NCBI GenBank assembly: GCA_020057115.1
Contig: JAGVGJ010000040.1
Location: forward strand, 1-43,215
Source: Candidatus Omnitrophota bacterium
GTDB lineage: Bacteria > Omnitrophota > Gorgyraeia > 2-01-FULL-45-10
Length of the DNA: 43,215 bases
Reading direction: 5' to 3'
Position numbers and translations under genes: made by a program. The notes beneath the pieces are model-generated. The model did no database searches and was not told the DNA's origin. It was given only the letters and a program-made list of their open reading frames with translations. Each line of letters begins with the position of its first letter. The stretch's first letter is position 1. Below are positions 15,859 through 23,702 of the stretch, piece after piece.

Positions 15859-17028
15859 ATGATAAGAATAGCGGGCAGGGCAAGCTGCATAACTTCTTCG
15901 GTAACCCTCGACATAACGGCTAAAGCCAAAAAGATGCGGGCCGAGGGGATAGATGTGGTTGGGTTCGGGGCCGGCGAGCCTGATTTTGACACGCCCGCCC
16001 ATATCAAGTCAGCCGCCATCAAAGCCATAAATGAGGGCTTCACGAAATACACCCCCTCAAGCGGGACGCTGGAACTGCGCGAAGCCATCTCCCAGAAGTT
16101 CAAAAAAGACAATAACCTCGACTACAAGCCATCCCAGATAGTCGTGTCTTCCGGAGCAAAACATTCCCTGAATAACATATTCCAGGCCATCTGCAACCCG
16201 GGAGATGAAGTTATCATCCCCGCGCCTTATTGGCTCAGCTACCCGGAGATGGTAAAGATGGCTGAAGCGGTGCCCGTAGTAGTCGGGACATCCCAGTCCA
16301 ACGAATTCAAGGTCACAGAAATTGACCTTGAGAAAAAGATAACCAATAAGACCAAGGCATTCATACTGAACAGCCCGTCAAATCCTACCGGGTGCGTCTA
16401 CGGCCGCAAGGAGCTTGAGGCAATAGCGAAACTCGCCATAAAGCACAAGTTCTTCATCATAAGCGACGAGATATACGAGAAACTTGTCTATGACAATAAG
16501 GAATATGTGTCGATAGCGTCTCTCGGCAAGGAGATATATGACCTTACCATAACGGTAAATGGCGTCTCCAAGAGTTATTCGATGACCGGATGGAGGATAG
16601 GTTATGCCGCCGGGCCAAGCGACGTTATGAACGCTATAGGGAACATCCAAAGCCATGCCGCGTCCAATCCCACATCGATAAGCCAGAAGGCCACGCAGGC
16701 CGCGCTCACCCAGGACCAGAAATGCGTCGATGAGATGAGGGAAGAGTTCCAAAAGAGACGCGACTATATGGTCTCGAGAATAAACAAGACAGACAAGATA
16801 ACCTGCGTCAACCCGGGAGGCGCTTTTTACGTATTCTGCGACATCTCTAAGCTAAAGATAGATTCCGTGACCTTGGCCACAAGGCTTTTGGACGAAGCGA
16901 AGGTTGCGGTCATACCCGGCGAGCCGTTCGGGGCGAATGATTTCATACGCCTAAGCTTCGCGACAAGCATGGATAACATTAAAAAGGGTATCGACAGAAT
17001 AGAGGAATGGGTGAAAAAGAATGGGTAA
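15859..17028 (+). CDS. aspC: Aspartate aminotransferase-like PLP enzyme, class I
   Basis: The protein is a fold-type I aminotransferase, most like the Ib aspartate aminotransferases that interconvert aspartate and 2-oxoglutarate with oxaloacetate and glutamate. It has FGAGEPDFDTPAHIKSAA, SSGAKHSLNN for cofactor phosphate, NSPSNPTGCVY, DEIYEKLVYD, and the PLP lysine Lys238 in SKSYSMTGWRIGY; the final FIRLSFATS holds the substrate arginine. The start at 15859 has AAGGGA nine bases upstream; a longer frame from 15835 lacks support. It overlaps the next gene by 8 bases, and with malate dehydrogenase downstream it fits a supply of oxaloacetate. Confidence 0.9.
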   Translation: MIRIAGRASCITSSVTLDITAKAKKMRAEGIDVVGFGAGEPDFDTPAHIKSAAIKAINEGFTKYTPSSGTLELREAISQKFKKDNNLDYKPSQIVVSSGAKHSLNNIFQAICNPGDEVIIPAPYWLSYPEMVKMAEAVPVVVGTSQSNEFKVTEIDLEKKITNKTKAFILNSPSNPTGCVYGRKELEAIAKLAIKHKFFIISDEIYEKLVYDNKEYVSIASLGKEIYDLTITVNGVSKSYSMTGWRIGYAAGPSDVMNAIGNIQSHAASNPTSISQKATQAALTQDQKCVDEMREEFQKRRDYMVSRINKTDKITCVNPGGAFYVFCDISKLKIDSVTLATRLLDEAKVAVIPGEPFGANDFIRLSFATSMDNIKKGIDRIEEWVKKNG

Positions 17029-18283
17029 AACTATATCGGAAAAGATACTTTCTAACCATGCCGGCAAGCCCGTCAAGGCCGGGGATGTCGCTGTATGCAG
17101 CGTCGATTTCTGTTTCGGACAGGACGGAACGAGCGCCATAATAATCGACAGCTTCAAAAAGCTTGGCGTTGACAAGGTATTCGACAAAAGCAAGTTCTGC
17201 ATGGTGATAGACCACAGCGCTCCAAGCCCTAATATAGGCGTCTCCGAGATCCACAAGAAGATGAGGACATTCGCAAAGACTTTCGACGTAGGCCTTTACG
17301 ATATAGGATGCGGCGTATGCCACCAGCTTATTCCGCAGAACGGCCACGTAACATGCGGCGATCTCGTGCTGGGCGCCGATTCGCACACATGCACCTACGG
17401 CGCGATAAACGTATTCTCTACGGGGGTTGGCTCTACGGATCTTGCGATAGCGCTCGCAAGCGGCAAGAACTGGTTCAAGGTGCCCGAGACTATAAAGATG
17501 ATAGTCAAAGGCAAACTCCCTAAAGGGGTCACCTCAAAGGATATCATTCTTCACATTGCAAAAGATATAGGCGCCGACGGGGCAACTTACCGGTCGGTAG
17601 AATTTTACGGAGAGGCGATATCGGACTTAAGCGTTGACGCGCGGCTTACAATATCGAACATGGCCGTAGAGATAGGCGCGAAGGCGGGCCTTATGGAGGC
17701 TGACAAAAAGGTCCTCAAATGGGTGTCGGAGCGCACCAAGAAGGCGCCGAATCCGGTCAAGGCCGACATAGATGCAAGATACTGCATGGTCAAGGAGTAT
17801 GATGTCTCAAACCTCTCTCCTCAGGTCGCCAAGCCGCATACGGTCGATAACGTAAGCGGCGTCGAAGAACTCGCAGATGTAAAGATCGACCAGGCATATC
17901 TCGGGACATGCACTAACGGGCGCATCGAAGACCTGGAGATAGCGGCAAAGATATTAAAAGGAAAGTCGGTTCACAGGGACGTGAAATTCATAGTCGCCCC
18001 CGCATCTAAAGAGATATATCTTGAGGCGGCGAAGAAAGGGATCGTAAAGGCGCTTGTGGATGCAGGAGCGATCATAGTGGCCCCTGGCTGCGGCCCGTGC
18101 GTAGGCACCCATAACGGCGTTTTAGCGGACGGCGAAGTGGCCATATCCACCGCGAACAGGAATTTTAAGGGTAGGATGGGTAATCCGAAGGGATTCATAT
18201 ATCTTGCAAGCCCCGCCACAGTAGCCGCTTCGGCCATAGCTGGGAAGATAGCGGATCCGAGAGAGTATAAGAAGAGATTGTAA
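17021..18283 (+). CDS. LeuC/homoaconitase/aconitase-like hydro-lyase, large subunit
   Basis: This is the large, Fe-S-bearing subunit of a two-subunit aconitase-superfamily enzyme. The cluster ligands are Cys297 in YLGTCTNGR and Cys357 and Cys360 in GCGPC. Other family motifs are VIDHSAPSP, LGADSHTCTYGA and STANRNFKGRMG. At 420 residues it is the short form found in archaeal and Thermus-type LeuC and homoaconitase. No leuA or leuB is present; the neighbours are an isocitrate-type dehydrogenase and malate dehydrogenase. A citrate to isocitrate role is therefore inferred, while isopropylmalate or homocitrate remain possible. A heptad array separates it from its small subunit. Confidence 0.85.
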   Translation: MGKTISEKILSNHAGKPVKAGDVAVCSVDFCFGQDGTSAIIIDSFKKLGVDKVFDKSKFCMVIDHSAPSPNIGVSEIHKKMRTFAKTFDVGLYDIGCGVCHQLIPQNGHVTCGDLVLGADSHTCTYGAINVFSTGVGSTDLAIALASGKNWFKVPETIKMIVKGKLPKGVTSKDIILHIAKDIGADGATYRSVEFYGEAISDLSVDARLTISNMAVEIGAKAGLMEADKKVLKWVSERTKKAPNPVKADIDARYCMVKEYDVSNLSPQVAKPHTVDNVSGVEELADVKIDQAYLGTCTNGRIEDLEIAAKILKGKSVHRDVKFIVAPASKEIYLEAAKKGIVKALVDAGAIIVAPGCGPCVGTHNGVLADGEVAISTANRNFKGRMGNPKGFIYLASPATVAASAIAGKIADPREYKKRL

Positions 18284-18286
18284 TAT

Positions 18287-18316
18287 AGGGTCAAGGGGCC
18301 AGGGTCCGGGGTCCAG
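18287..18316 (+). repeat. Heptad array, AGGGTCC family, four units
   Basis: Four 7-bp units (AGGGTCA, AGGGGCC, AGGGTCC, GGGGTCC) plus AG lie between the two hydro-lyase subunits, three bases after the TAA of the large subunit. The left end is again TAGGGTC and the right end GGGTCCAG. An A-rich stretch and GTGAG precede the start of the small subunit. Confidence 0.8.
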
Positions 18317-18335
18317 GTAAAAAAAGTGAGAAAAA

Positions 18336-18839
18336 ATGATGAAACATTTTGCAAGACGCTTGAAAGTACAAGACAATATCAATACTGACTATGTGATCTC
18401 GGGACGTTATAAGTTCAAAATACAGGATCCCAAGGAACTCGCGAGATACATATTTGAGGATATCGATCCGGAATTTGCCGCGAGGGTAAAGAAGGGGGAT
18501 ATCCTGGTCGCGGGAGACAACTTCGGGTGCGGATCTTCGAGAGAACAGGCCCCTGTGGCGTTAAAGCAGGCCGGCTTCCAGGCGGTGGTGGCAAAGAGCT
18601 TTGCCAGGATATTCTACAGAAATGCTTTCAATATCGGCCTTCTTCTAGTCGAATGCAATACAAACTTTATCGATGACGGGGATGAACTTGAGATAGACAT
18701 AGAGAAGTCCAAGGTACACAATACGAGTAAAGGCCTTAAGCTGGACATGAAGCCGCTCCCCATGGTCATGCGTAAATTACTGCAGGATGGCGGCGTTATC
18801 GAGCATTTCAAAAAGCACGGAGGATTCAAGTTTGAGTAA
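18336..18839 (+). CDS. LeuD/homoaconitase/aconitase-like hydro-lyase, small subunit
   Basis: This is the swivel-domain subunit that completes the enzyme encoded just upstream. It has KVQDNINTDYVISGRY near the start and the strongly conserved FGCGSSREQAPVAL, plus SFARIFYRNAFNIGLL. The loop that sets substrate choice in this family, usually YLVY-like in isopropylmalate and YLRT-like in homocitrate enzymes, reads YKFK here, so neither standard specificity is supported. Length 167 is typical. The end overlaps the next gene by 8 bases. Confidence 0.85.
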   Translation: MMKHFARRLKVQDNINTDYVISGRYKFKIQDPKELARYIFEDIDPEFAARVKKGDILVAGDNFGCGSSREQAPVALKQAGFQAVVAKSFARIFYRNAFNIGLLLVECNTNFIDDGDELEIDIEKSKVHNTSKGLKLDMKPLPMVMRKLLQDGGVIEHFKKHGGFKFE

Positions 18840-19926
18840 ATATACCATAACTCTTTTACCGGGTGATGGGACGGGTCCGGAACTTGCCGAGGCGGCAAAG
18901 CGGTGCGTCGACGCCCTTGGCCTTGATATAAAGTGGGAAGTCATGGAAGTTGGCGAGAGCGCGATAAAGAAGTTCAACACCCCGCTCCCGAACGAGGTCC
19001 TCGAATCCATAAAGAAGAATAAGATAGCCCTGAAAGGGCCGATAACAACTCCTATAGGCAGCGGCTTCAGGAGCGTAAATGTGGCCATGAGAAAAGCCCT
19101 CGACCTTTACGCATGCCTGAGACCATGCAAATCATACAAGGGAGTCCGCTCGCGCTATGATGATATAGACCTTGTGATCGTAAGAGAGAATACGGAAGAC
19201 CTTTACGCCGGCATAGAGTTTCAGAAGGGCCTTAAAGAGACTGCTGAGCTTATCCAGACCCTTGAGAAGATGTCGAAGAAGAAGATAAGGCATGACTCGG
19301 CGATCAGCATAAAGCCGATATCTGTAGAGGGGTCGAGGAGGATAGTTGAGTTTGCTTTCGACTATGCCGTTAAAAACGGCAGGAAGAAAGTGACCGCTGT
19401 CCATAAAGCTAATATCATGAAATTCACAGACGGGCTATTCCTCGAAGTGGCGCGTGAAGTCGCCAAGTCATACGAAGGAAGGGTGGCGTTCGAAGACAGG
19501 ATAGTAGACAACATGTGCATGCAGCTGGTCCAGAAGCCCCATGATTATGACGTCCTGGTACTGCCAAACCTTTACGGCGATATCATTTCGGACCTGTGCG
19601 CCGGACTTATAGGCGGGCTAGGCATCGCTCCTGGAGCCAATATCGGCGAGGGATTGGCATTGTTCGAGCCGACTCACGGAAGCGCTCCTAAGTACACGGG
19701 ACTGAACAAGGTGAACCCGACAGCGCTCTTATTTTCGGCAGTCCTGATGCTCAAACATATGGGCGAGGAGAAACAATCCAAGAGGCTTGAGAAGGCTATA
19801 GCAGATGTTATCGCTGAAGGCAAGTCAGTCACCTACGATTTCAAGGCGGACAGGAATGATAAGTCGGCTGTCGGGACGAGCCAGATGGCCGATGCCATTA
19901 TCGAAAAGATAAAAAAGAGCGCATAA
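18832..19926 (+). CDS. NAD-type isocitrate dehydrogenase-like enzyme
   Basis: The protein belongs to the isocitrate/isopropylmalate dehydrogenase family of metal-dependent decarboxylating dehydrogenases. It has LLPGDGTGPE at the start, VIVRENTEDLYAGIE, HKANIMKFTDGLF and NLYGDIISDLCAGLIGGLG with the metal aspartates, and HGSAPKYTG in the coenzyme region. Ser81, Asn83 and Arg87 in SVNVAMR match the isocitrate-binding pattern rather than the isopropylmalate one. The likely start is TTG at 18832, nine bases after GGAGGA and inside the previous gene; a longer frame from 18787 is less likely. The product would be 2-oxoglutarate. Homoisocitrate is the main alternative. Confidence 0.82.
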   Translation: MSKYTITLLPGDGTGPELAEAAKRCVDALGLDIKWEVMEVGESAIKKFNTPLPNEVLESIKKNKIALKGPITTPIGSGFRSVNVAMRKALDLYACLRPCKSYKGVRSRYDDIDLVIVRENTEDLYAGIEFQKGLKETAELIQTLEKMSKKKIRHDSAISIKPISVEGSRRIVEFAFDYAVKNGRKKVTAVHKANIMKFTDGLFLEVAREVAKSYEGRVAFEDRIVDNMCMQLVQKPHDYDVLVLPNLYGDIISDLCAGLIGGLGIAPGANIGEGLALFEPTHGSAPKYTGLNKVNPTALLFSAVLMLKHMGEEKQSKRLEKAIADVIAEGKSVTYDFKADRNDKSAVGTSQMADAIIEKIKKSA

Positions 19927-19953
19927 CGGATAGTGCTTAGGAAAAACAAAAAA

Positions 19954-20877
19954 ATGGATCGGAAAATAGCGGTTATAGGCGCAGGGGCGGTAGGCGCGAC
20001 ACTGGCGCAGAGGATACTCGAAAGCGGCATCGCGGATGTGGTCCTGGTGGATATAGCCAAGAATATGGCTATCGGAAAGGCCTTCGACCTGTTGGATGCC
20101 GCACCCATGCTTGGCCACGAGAGGACGATAAAGGCCACGGATAATTACGAGGATATCCGCTCATCGCGGATCATTGTCATAACAGCCGGCCTTACGCGAA
20201 AACCGGGCATGACGCGAGAGGACCTTGTAGCCAAAAATGCTGCCATAGTCAGAGAGGTATCGAATAATATCAAGGAAAAGGCGCCGGACGCCCTGGTCAT
20301 AGTAGTGACGAATCCGCTTGATGCCATGACATATCTCACATACAAAACTACCGGGTTCACGAAGCAGAGGGTGATGGGCATGGCAGGAGTGCTCGACGGC
20401 TCGCGATTCATAGAGTTATTGGCGGATGAGCTGAAAGTGCCGAGGTCCAGCGTAAAAACGTTAATTTTGGGCAGCCATGGCGACACTATGGTCGCAGCGC
20501 TATCCCATACAACTGTTAACGGAAAGCGCATCCAGGACGTGCTCGCCAAGGACAAGCTCGAAAAGATCGTTAAGCGCACCTGCGACAGAGGCGCCGAGAT
20601 AGTATCGTTATTCGGAACGGGAAGCGCTTATTATTCACCCAGCGCAGCCGTATACAAGATGATAACGGCGATACTCGACGACACCAAAGAGACGATGGCC
20701 GTCTCCGCATACCTGGAAGGCGAATACGGCTTAAAGGACATGTATATCGGCGTTCCGTGCCGCATCGGAAAGAACGGTATTGAAAATGTAGTAGAGGTAG
20801 ACCTTTCTACAGACGAGAAGTCCGCCTTTCTTAAGTCAGCACAGGCGATCAAGAGTTCGTTGGAATTGATAAAGTAA
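19954..20877 (+). CDS. mdh: Malate dehydrogenase, LDH-like type
   Basis: The enzyme interconverts malate and oxaloacetate with NAD. The N-terminus has the nucleotide-binding motif IAVIGAGAVGATLA. Arg82 in TAGLTRKPGMTREDL takes the place of the lactate dehydrogenase glutamine and indicates malate specificity. VVTNPLDAMTYL and the catalytic His175 in GSHGDTMV complete the signature. Length 307 is typical. The ATG at 19954 was chosen over a GTG at 19933 because the fold starts there and AGGAA lies upstream. It sits in the operon that would use oxaloacetate for citrate formation. Confidence 0.95.
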   Translation: MDRKIAVIGAGAVGATLAQRILESGIADVVLVDIAKNMAIGKAFDLLDAAPMLGHERTIKATDNYEDIRSSRIIVITAGLTRKPGMTREDLVAKNAAIVREVSNNIKEKAPDALVIVVTNPLDAMTYLTYKTTGFTKQRVMGMAGVLDGSRFIELLADELKVPRSSVKTLILGSHGDTMVAALSHTTVNGKRIQDVLAKDKLEKIVKRTCDRGAEIVSLFGTGSAYYSPSAAVYKMITAILDDTKETMAVSAYLEGEYGLKDMYIGVPCRIGKNGIENVVEVDLSTDEKSAFLKSAQAIKSSLELIK

Positions 20878-20885
20878 AATAACGA

Positions 20886-20960
20886 AGGGCCCGGGGTCCA
20901 GGGTCCGGGGTCCAGAAAAACTGCTTTTACTGGACCCTTGCCCCTGGCCCCTTGACCCTA
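20886..20960 (+). repeat. Inverted pair of AGGGTCC heptad arrays
   Basis: The 95-base gap between mdh and lpd is almost wholly two heptad arrays facing each other. The left arm (20886-20915) has AGGGCCC, GGGGTCC, AGGGTCC and GGGGTCC plus AG. The right arm (about 20930-20960) is the reverse complement of a full array and begins, read inversely, with TAGGGTC and ends GGGTCCAG. The 14 bases between are AT-rich. The arms can form a long GC-rich hairpin, but no T-run follows. This is the only inverted pair of this family in the window. Confidence 0.82.
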
Positions 20961-20972
20961 CATGAGCTTCCC

Positions 20973-22337
20973 ATGAGATCCTACGATCTGGCCATTATCG
21001 GTTCAGGCCCCGGCGGTTATATAGCCGCTCTTTATGCATCCCGCCTCAAGATGAAAGTCTGCGTGATAGAGAAAGACTTGCTCGGGGGAACATGTTTAAA
21101 TCGCGGGTGCATCCCCACGAAAGTGATGTTAAATTCCGCATCGATCCTCTCCCAGATAAAGAGCGCTCGCCAGCACGGCATAGATGTCGGAGAGGCCAGG
21201 CTCGATTTCCCGGCTGTTTCTTCAAGAAAAAATGAGGTGGTAACGAGGCTAAGAGCTGGCATAGAAACGCTCTTCAGGGCCGGCGGCATAAACCTGATAA
21301 AGGGCTCCGCCAGGATCTCCGGTCCGAATTCTATAAAGATCGACTCAAAAGACGAAATAAGCGCGGAGAATATCATAATTGCCGCAGGCTCAAGACCCCT
21401 CGCTCTCCCAGGGATCACGATCGACGAAACGGATATCTATTCAAGCGACGGCATATTGATGCTGGCCAAGCTTCCTAAGAGCATCCTCATAATAGGCGGC
21501 GGGGCTATAGGCGCGGAATTCGCGTCTTTATTTAATGCGTTCGGGGTCAAGGTGACCATAGTCGAGCTGCTAGAGAGGCTCATACCCATGCAATCGCGCG
21601 AGGCCTCGAGAAAGCTTGAGACGATATTTAAAAAAAGAGGGATCGACGTGATCACCGGCTCGAAGGTCGAGGCTATTGAAAAAAAAGGCGGATTAAAGAT
21701 CAAGCTGTCCGGAAACAGGGAGATCGAATCGGAAAAGGCGCTGGTCTCGGTCGGAAGGCGTCCGGCCATAGAAGGCCTTGGATGTGAAGATCTAGGCATA
21801 AGGATTGAGAATGGAAAAATAGTCGTAGATAAAAATTTAAAGACATCTATAAAGAACATATATGCCATAGGCGATTGCGTCGAAGGTCCGCAACTCGCGC
21901 ACAAGGCCTCTTATGACGGGATCCTTGCCTGCGACAATATCGCCGGGAACGCGAGAAAAACCGATTATTCGAACATACCTAACTGCATATACACTGATCC
22001 CGAAGTCGCAAGCGTCGGCCTCGTGGAAGAGACGGCGAAAGAAAAATTTCCGGAAGCAAAAGTGGCGAAGTTCCCATATCTGGCTTCAGGAAAGGCTTAT
22101 CTTTTAGGCAAATCGGAAGGTTTTATTAAGCTGATCGGCGATCCTAAAGGCAATATCCTTGGCGTTGAGATAATGGGCGAGGGGGCATGCGACCTTATAG
22201 GCGAGGCCGTGATCGCCAGGTCCGCAGGGATGAATATAAAGGACCTTGCTCATGCGGTCCACGGCCATCCTACGCTTTCCGAGATAATACAAGAGGCGGC
22301 GCATATCTTCACGGGCACGCCTATCCACAGCATATAA
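20973..22337 (+). CDS. lpdA: Dihydrolipoyl dehydrogenase (E3)
   Basis: E3 reoxidises dihydrolipoyl groups with NAD in 2-oxoacid dehydrogenases and the glycine cleavage system. The FAD-binding motif is LAIIGSGPGGYIAALYA, and the redox disulfide is Cys41 and Cys46 in GGTCLNRGCIPTK. The NAD-binding motif IIGGGAIGAEFASLF and the C-terminal His-Glu region HGHPTLSEIIQEAAH are intact. Length 454 is normal. The ATG at 20973 lies where the fold starts; the longer frame from 20952 runs through a repeat. A stand-alone lipoyl domain follows after 10 bases, and no E1 or E2 gene is in the window. Confidence 0.93.
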   Translation: MRSYDLAIIGSGPGGYIAALYASRLKMKVCVIEKDLLGGTCLNRGCIPTKVMLNSASILSQIKSARQHGIDVGEARLDFPAVSSRKNEVVTRLRAGIETLFRAGGINLIKGSARISGPNSIKIDSKDEISAENIIIAAGSRPLALPGITIDETDIYSSDGILMLAKLPKSILIIGGGAIGAEFASLFNAFGVKVTIVELLERLIPMQSREASRKLETIFKKRGIDVITGSKVEAIEKKGGLKIKLSGNREIESEKALVSVGRRPAIEGLGCEDLGIRIENGKIVVDKNLKTSIKNIYAIGDCVEGPQLAHKASYDGILACDNIAGNARKTDYSNIPNCIYTDPEVASVGLVEETAKEKFPEAKVAKFPYLASGKAYLLGKSEGFIKLIGDPKGNILGVEIMGEGACDLIGEAVIARSAGMNIKDLAHAVHGHPTLSEIIQEAAHIFTGTPIHSI

Positions 22338-22347
22338 TGGAGGATAG

Positions 22348-22578
22348 ATGCACAAAGTGATACTTCCGTCTCTTGCGGAAGGCGTTGATAAAGCAAGCGT
22401 ATCTTATTGGCACAGATCTATTGGTGACAGCGTTAAAGAGGGCGAAGACCTCGTGGAGCTTGTGACCAACAAGGCGACATTCAACATGCCCGCTCCGGCA
22501 TCCGGAAAACTGAAGAATATCATGGTCCAGGAAGGCGAGGAAGCCGCGGTAGGCCAAACGATAGCCATAATCGAATAG
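22348..22578 (+). CDS. Free-standing lipoyl (biotinyl-like) domain protein
   Basis: The whole 76-residue protein is one lipoyl domain: HKVILPSLAEGVDKASVSYW at the start, then EGEDLVELVTNKATFNMPAP with the modifiable Lys42, and GKLKNIMVQEGEEAAVGQTI. In ordinary E2 proteins this unit is followed by a linker, an E3-binding domain and the acyltransferase; all are missing here and the next gene starts after 2 bases. It has a good GGAGG ribosome-binding site. Placed directly after E3, it could be a mobile lipoyl carrier. Biotin attachment is less likely because the lysine is not flanked by the usual Met residues. Confidence 0.85.
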   Translation: MHKVILPSLAEGVDKASVSYWHRSIGDSVKEGEDLVELVTNKATFNMPAPASGKLKNIMVQEGEEAAVGQTIAIIE

Positions 22579-22580
22579 GC

Positions 22581-23702
22581 ATGGATAAAAAACGAGCTTT
22601 ATTATTATACATTTCGGAAGCATCCGGCCATCATTGCGCCAGCATAGCAATTGAAAAGGCGCTCCATCATCTCGATCCCACTATCGAGACTCTCAACATC
22701 AACTCTTTCAACTATACAAACCCTATCCTTGAGAAGATAATAAACACGGCATACATGGGCGTCATCAAGAGGACGCCGGAAGTATGGGATTATCTATACG
22801 ACAACCCCAAAGTCCTCAAAAATACCCAGCGGTTGCGCGCGATGATACACAGGTTCAATACGGGAAAGCTGAAAGTCCTCCTCGATGATTTTAAGCCTTC
22901 AGGGATAATCTGCACGCAGGCATTCCCATGCGGCATGGTGGCTGACTATAAGAAGAGCTTTAACCTCAGGATACCGCTAGTGGCGGTACTTACCGATTAT
23001 GCGCCGCACTCCTATTGGATATACGATAGCGTCGACAGGTATATCGTCCCATCCGAAGAAACTGCCCAGAAACTTATAAATGACGGCGTGGATCCGAAGC
23101 GGGTCATGCGGTTCGGCATACCCATAGACCAAAAGTTCAAGAATACTCTCGATAAAGCCGCGATATTCAAAAAACTTTCACTCGACCCGAAGAAGTCTTG
23201 CATATTGATCATGGGAGGGACTCAGGGGCTCGGGCCGATCAAAGAACTGATCAGGATGCTCGACCGGTCTAGCGTCGATCTTCAGATGATGGTCGCCGCC
23301 GGCACCAATAAGAAGCTGTATAATTGGCTGTCGAGAAAGGCGAAAGGCTTCCGCAAGAAAACGGTCGTATTCTCTTTTGCGGCAAATATCGACGAGCTCA
23401 TGGACATATCGACGGCTATCATAACAAAACCGGGCGGGATCACGACAGCCGAGGCGCTTGCTAAAGGCGTGCCCATGGTGATAATCCATCCTCTCCCTGG
23501 ACAAGAGGCGATGAATACGAGATTCCTGTTGAAAGAAGGCGTCGCGGTCAAGGCAGAGGAGCCGGAAGACACGGTCGTAATATTAAGCGAGCTCTTGTAC
23601 AATAAAGATAAACTCCATCTCATGAGCGAAAGGGCCAAAGCGCTTTCAAAGCCCGACAGCTCCGCAGATATCGCTAGGCTAGTCCTGGAGCTTGCATCAT
23701 GA
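22581..23702 (+). CDS. MGDG synthase/UgtP-like glycosyltransferase (GT28)
   Basis: The protein resembles the diacylglycerol glycosyltransferases (plant MGDG synthase, Bacillus UgtP) and MurG. The N-terminal ISEASGHHCASIAIEKAL is the acceptor-side motif of that family. The C-terminal half has LIMGGTQGLGP and ITKPGGITTAEALAKGVPMV, the UDP-sugar site. It likely acts at the inner face of the membrane and adds a sugar to a lipid; the exact lipid is unknown. Length 373 is normal. Its stop overlaps the next gene as ATGA, and that gene is an LpxL-type acyltransferase, which supports a lipid role. Confidence 0.8.
   Translation: MDKKRALLLYISEASGHHCASIAIEKALHHLDPTIETLNINSFNYTNPILEKIINTAYMGVIKRTPEVWDYLYDNPKVLKNTQRLRAMIHRFNTGKLKVLLDDFKPSGIICTQAFPCGMVADYKKSFNLRIPLVAVLTDYAPHSYWIYDSVDRYIVPSEETAQKLINDGVDPKRVMRFGIPIDQKFKNTLDKAAIFKKLSLDPKKSCILIMGGTQGLGPIKELIRMLDRSSVDLQMMVAAGTNKKLYNWLSRKAKGFRKKTVVFSFAANIDELMDISTAIITKPGGITTAEALAKGVPMVIIHPLPGQEAMNTRFLLKEGVAVKAEEPEDTVVILSELLYNKDKLHLMSERAKALSKPDSSADIARLVLELAS

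Noticed and set aside
18287-18316. Heptad arrays as intrinsic terminators
   Set aside because: Single arrays lack an inverted partner and a T-run, and they lie between genes that must be co-transcribed.
17021-18839. Plain leucine biosynthesis (leuC, leuD, leuB)
   Set aside because: The dehydrogenase has the isocitrate-type SVNVAMR motif, no leuA is present and the neighbours are malate dehydrogenase and E3. It is kept only as an alternative.
15859-19926. Lysine synthesis by the aminoadipate pathway (aminotransferase, homoaconitase, homoisocitrate dehydrogenase)
   Set aside because: The gene set would fit in part, but there is no homocitrate synthase or LysW, the specificity loop is not YLRT, and malate dehydrogenase points to the citrate cycle.
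19933-19954. GTG start for malate dehydrogenase at 19933
   Set aside because: It would add seven Lys and Asn-rich residues before the fold; the ATG at 19954 has AGGAA upstream and starts directly at the nucleotide-binding strand.
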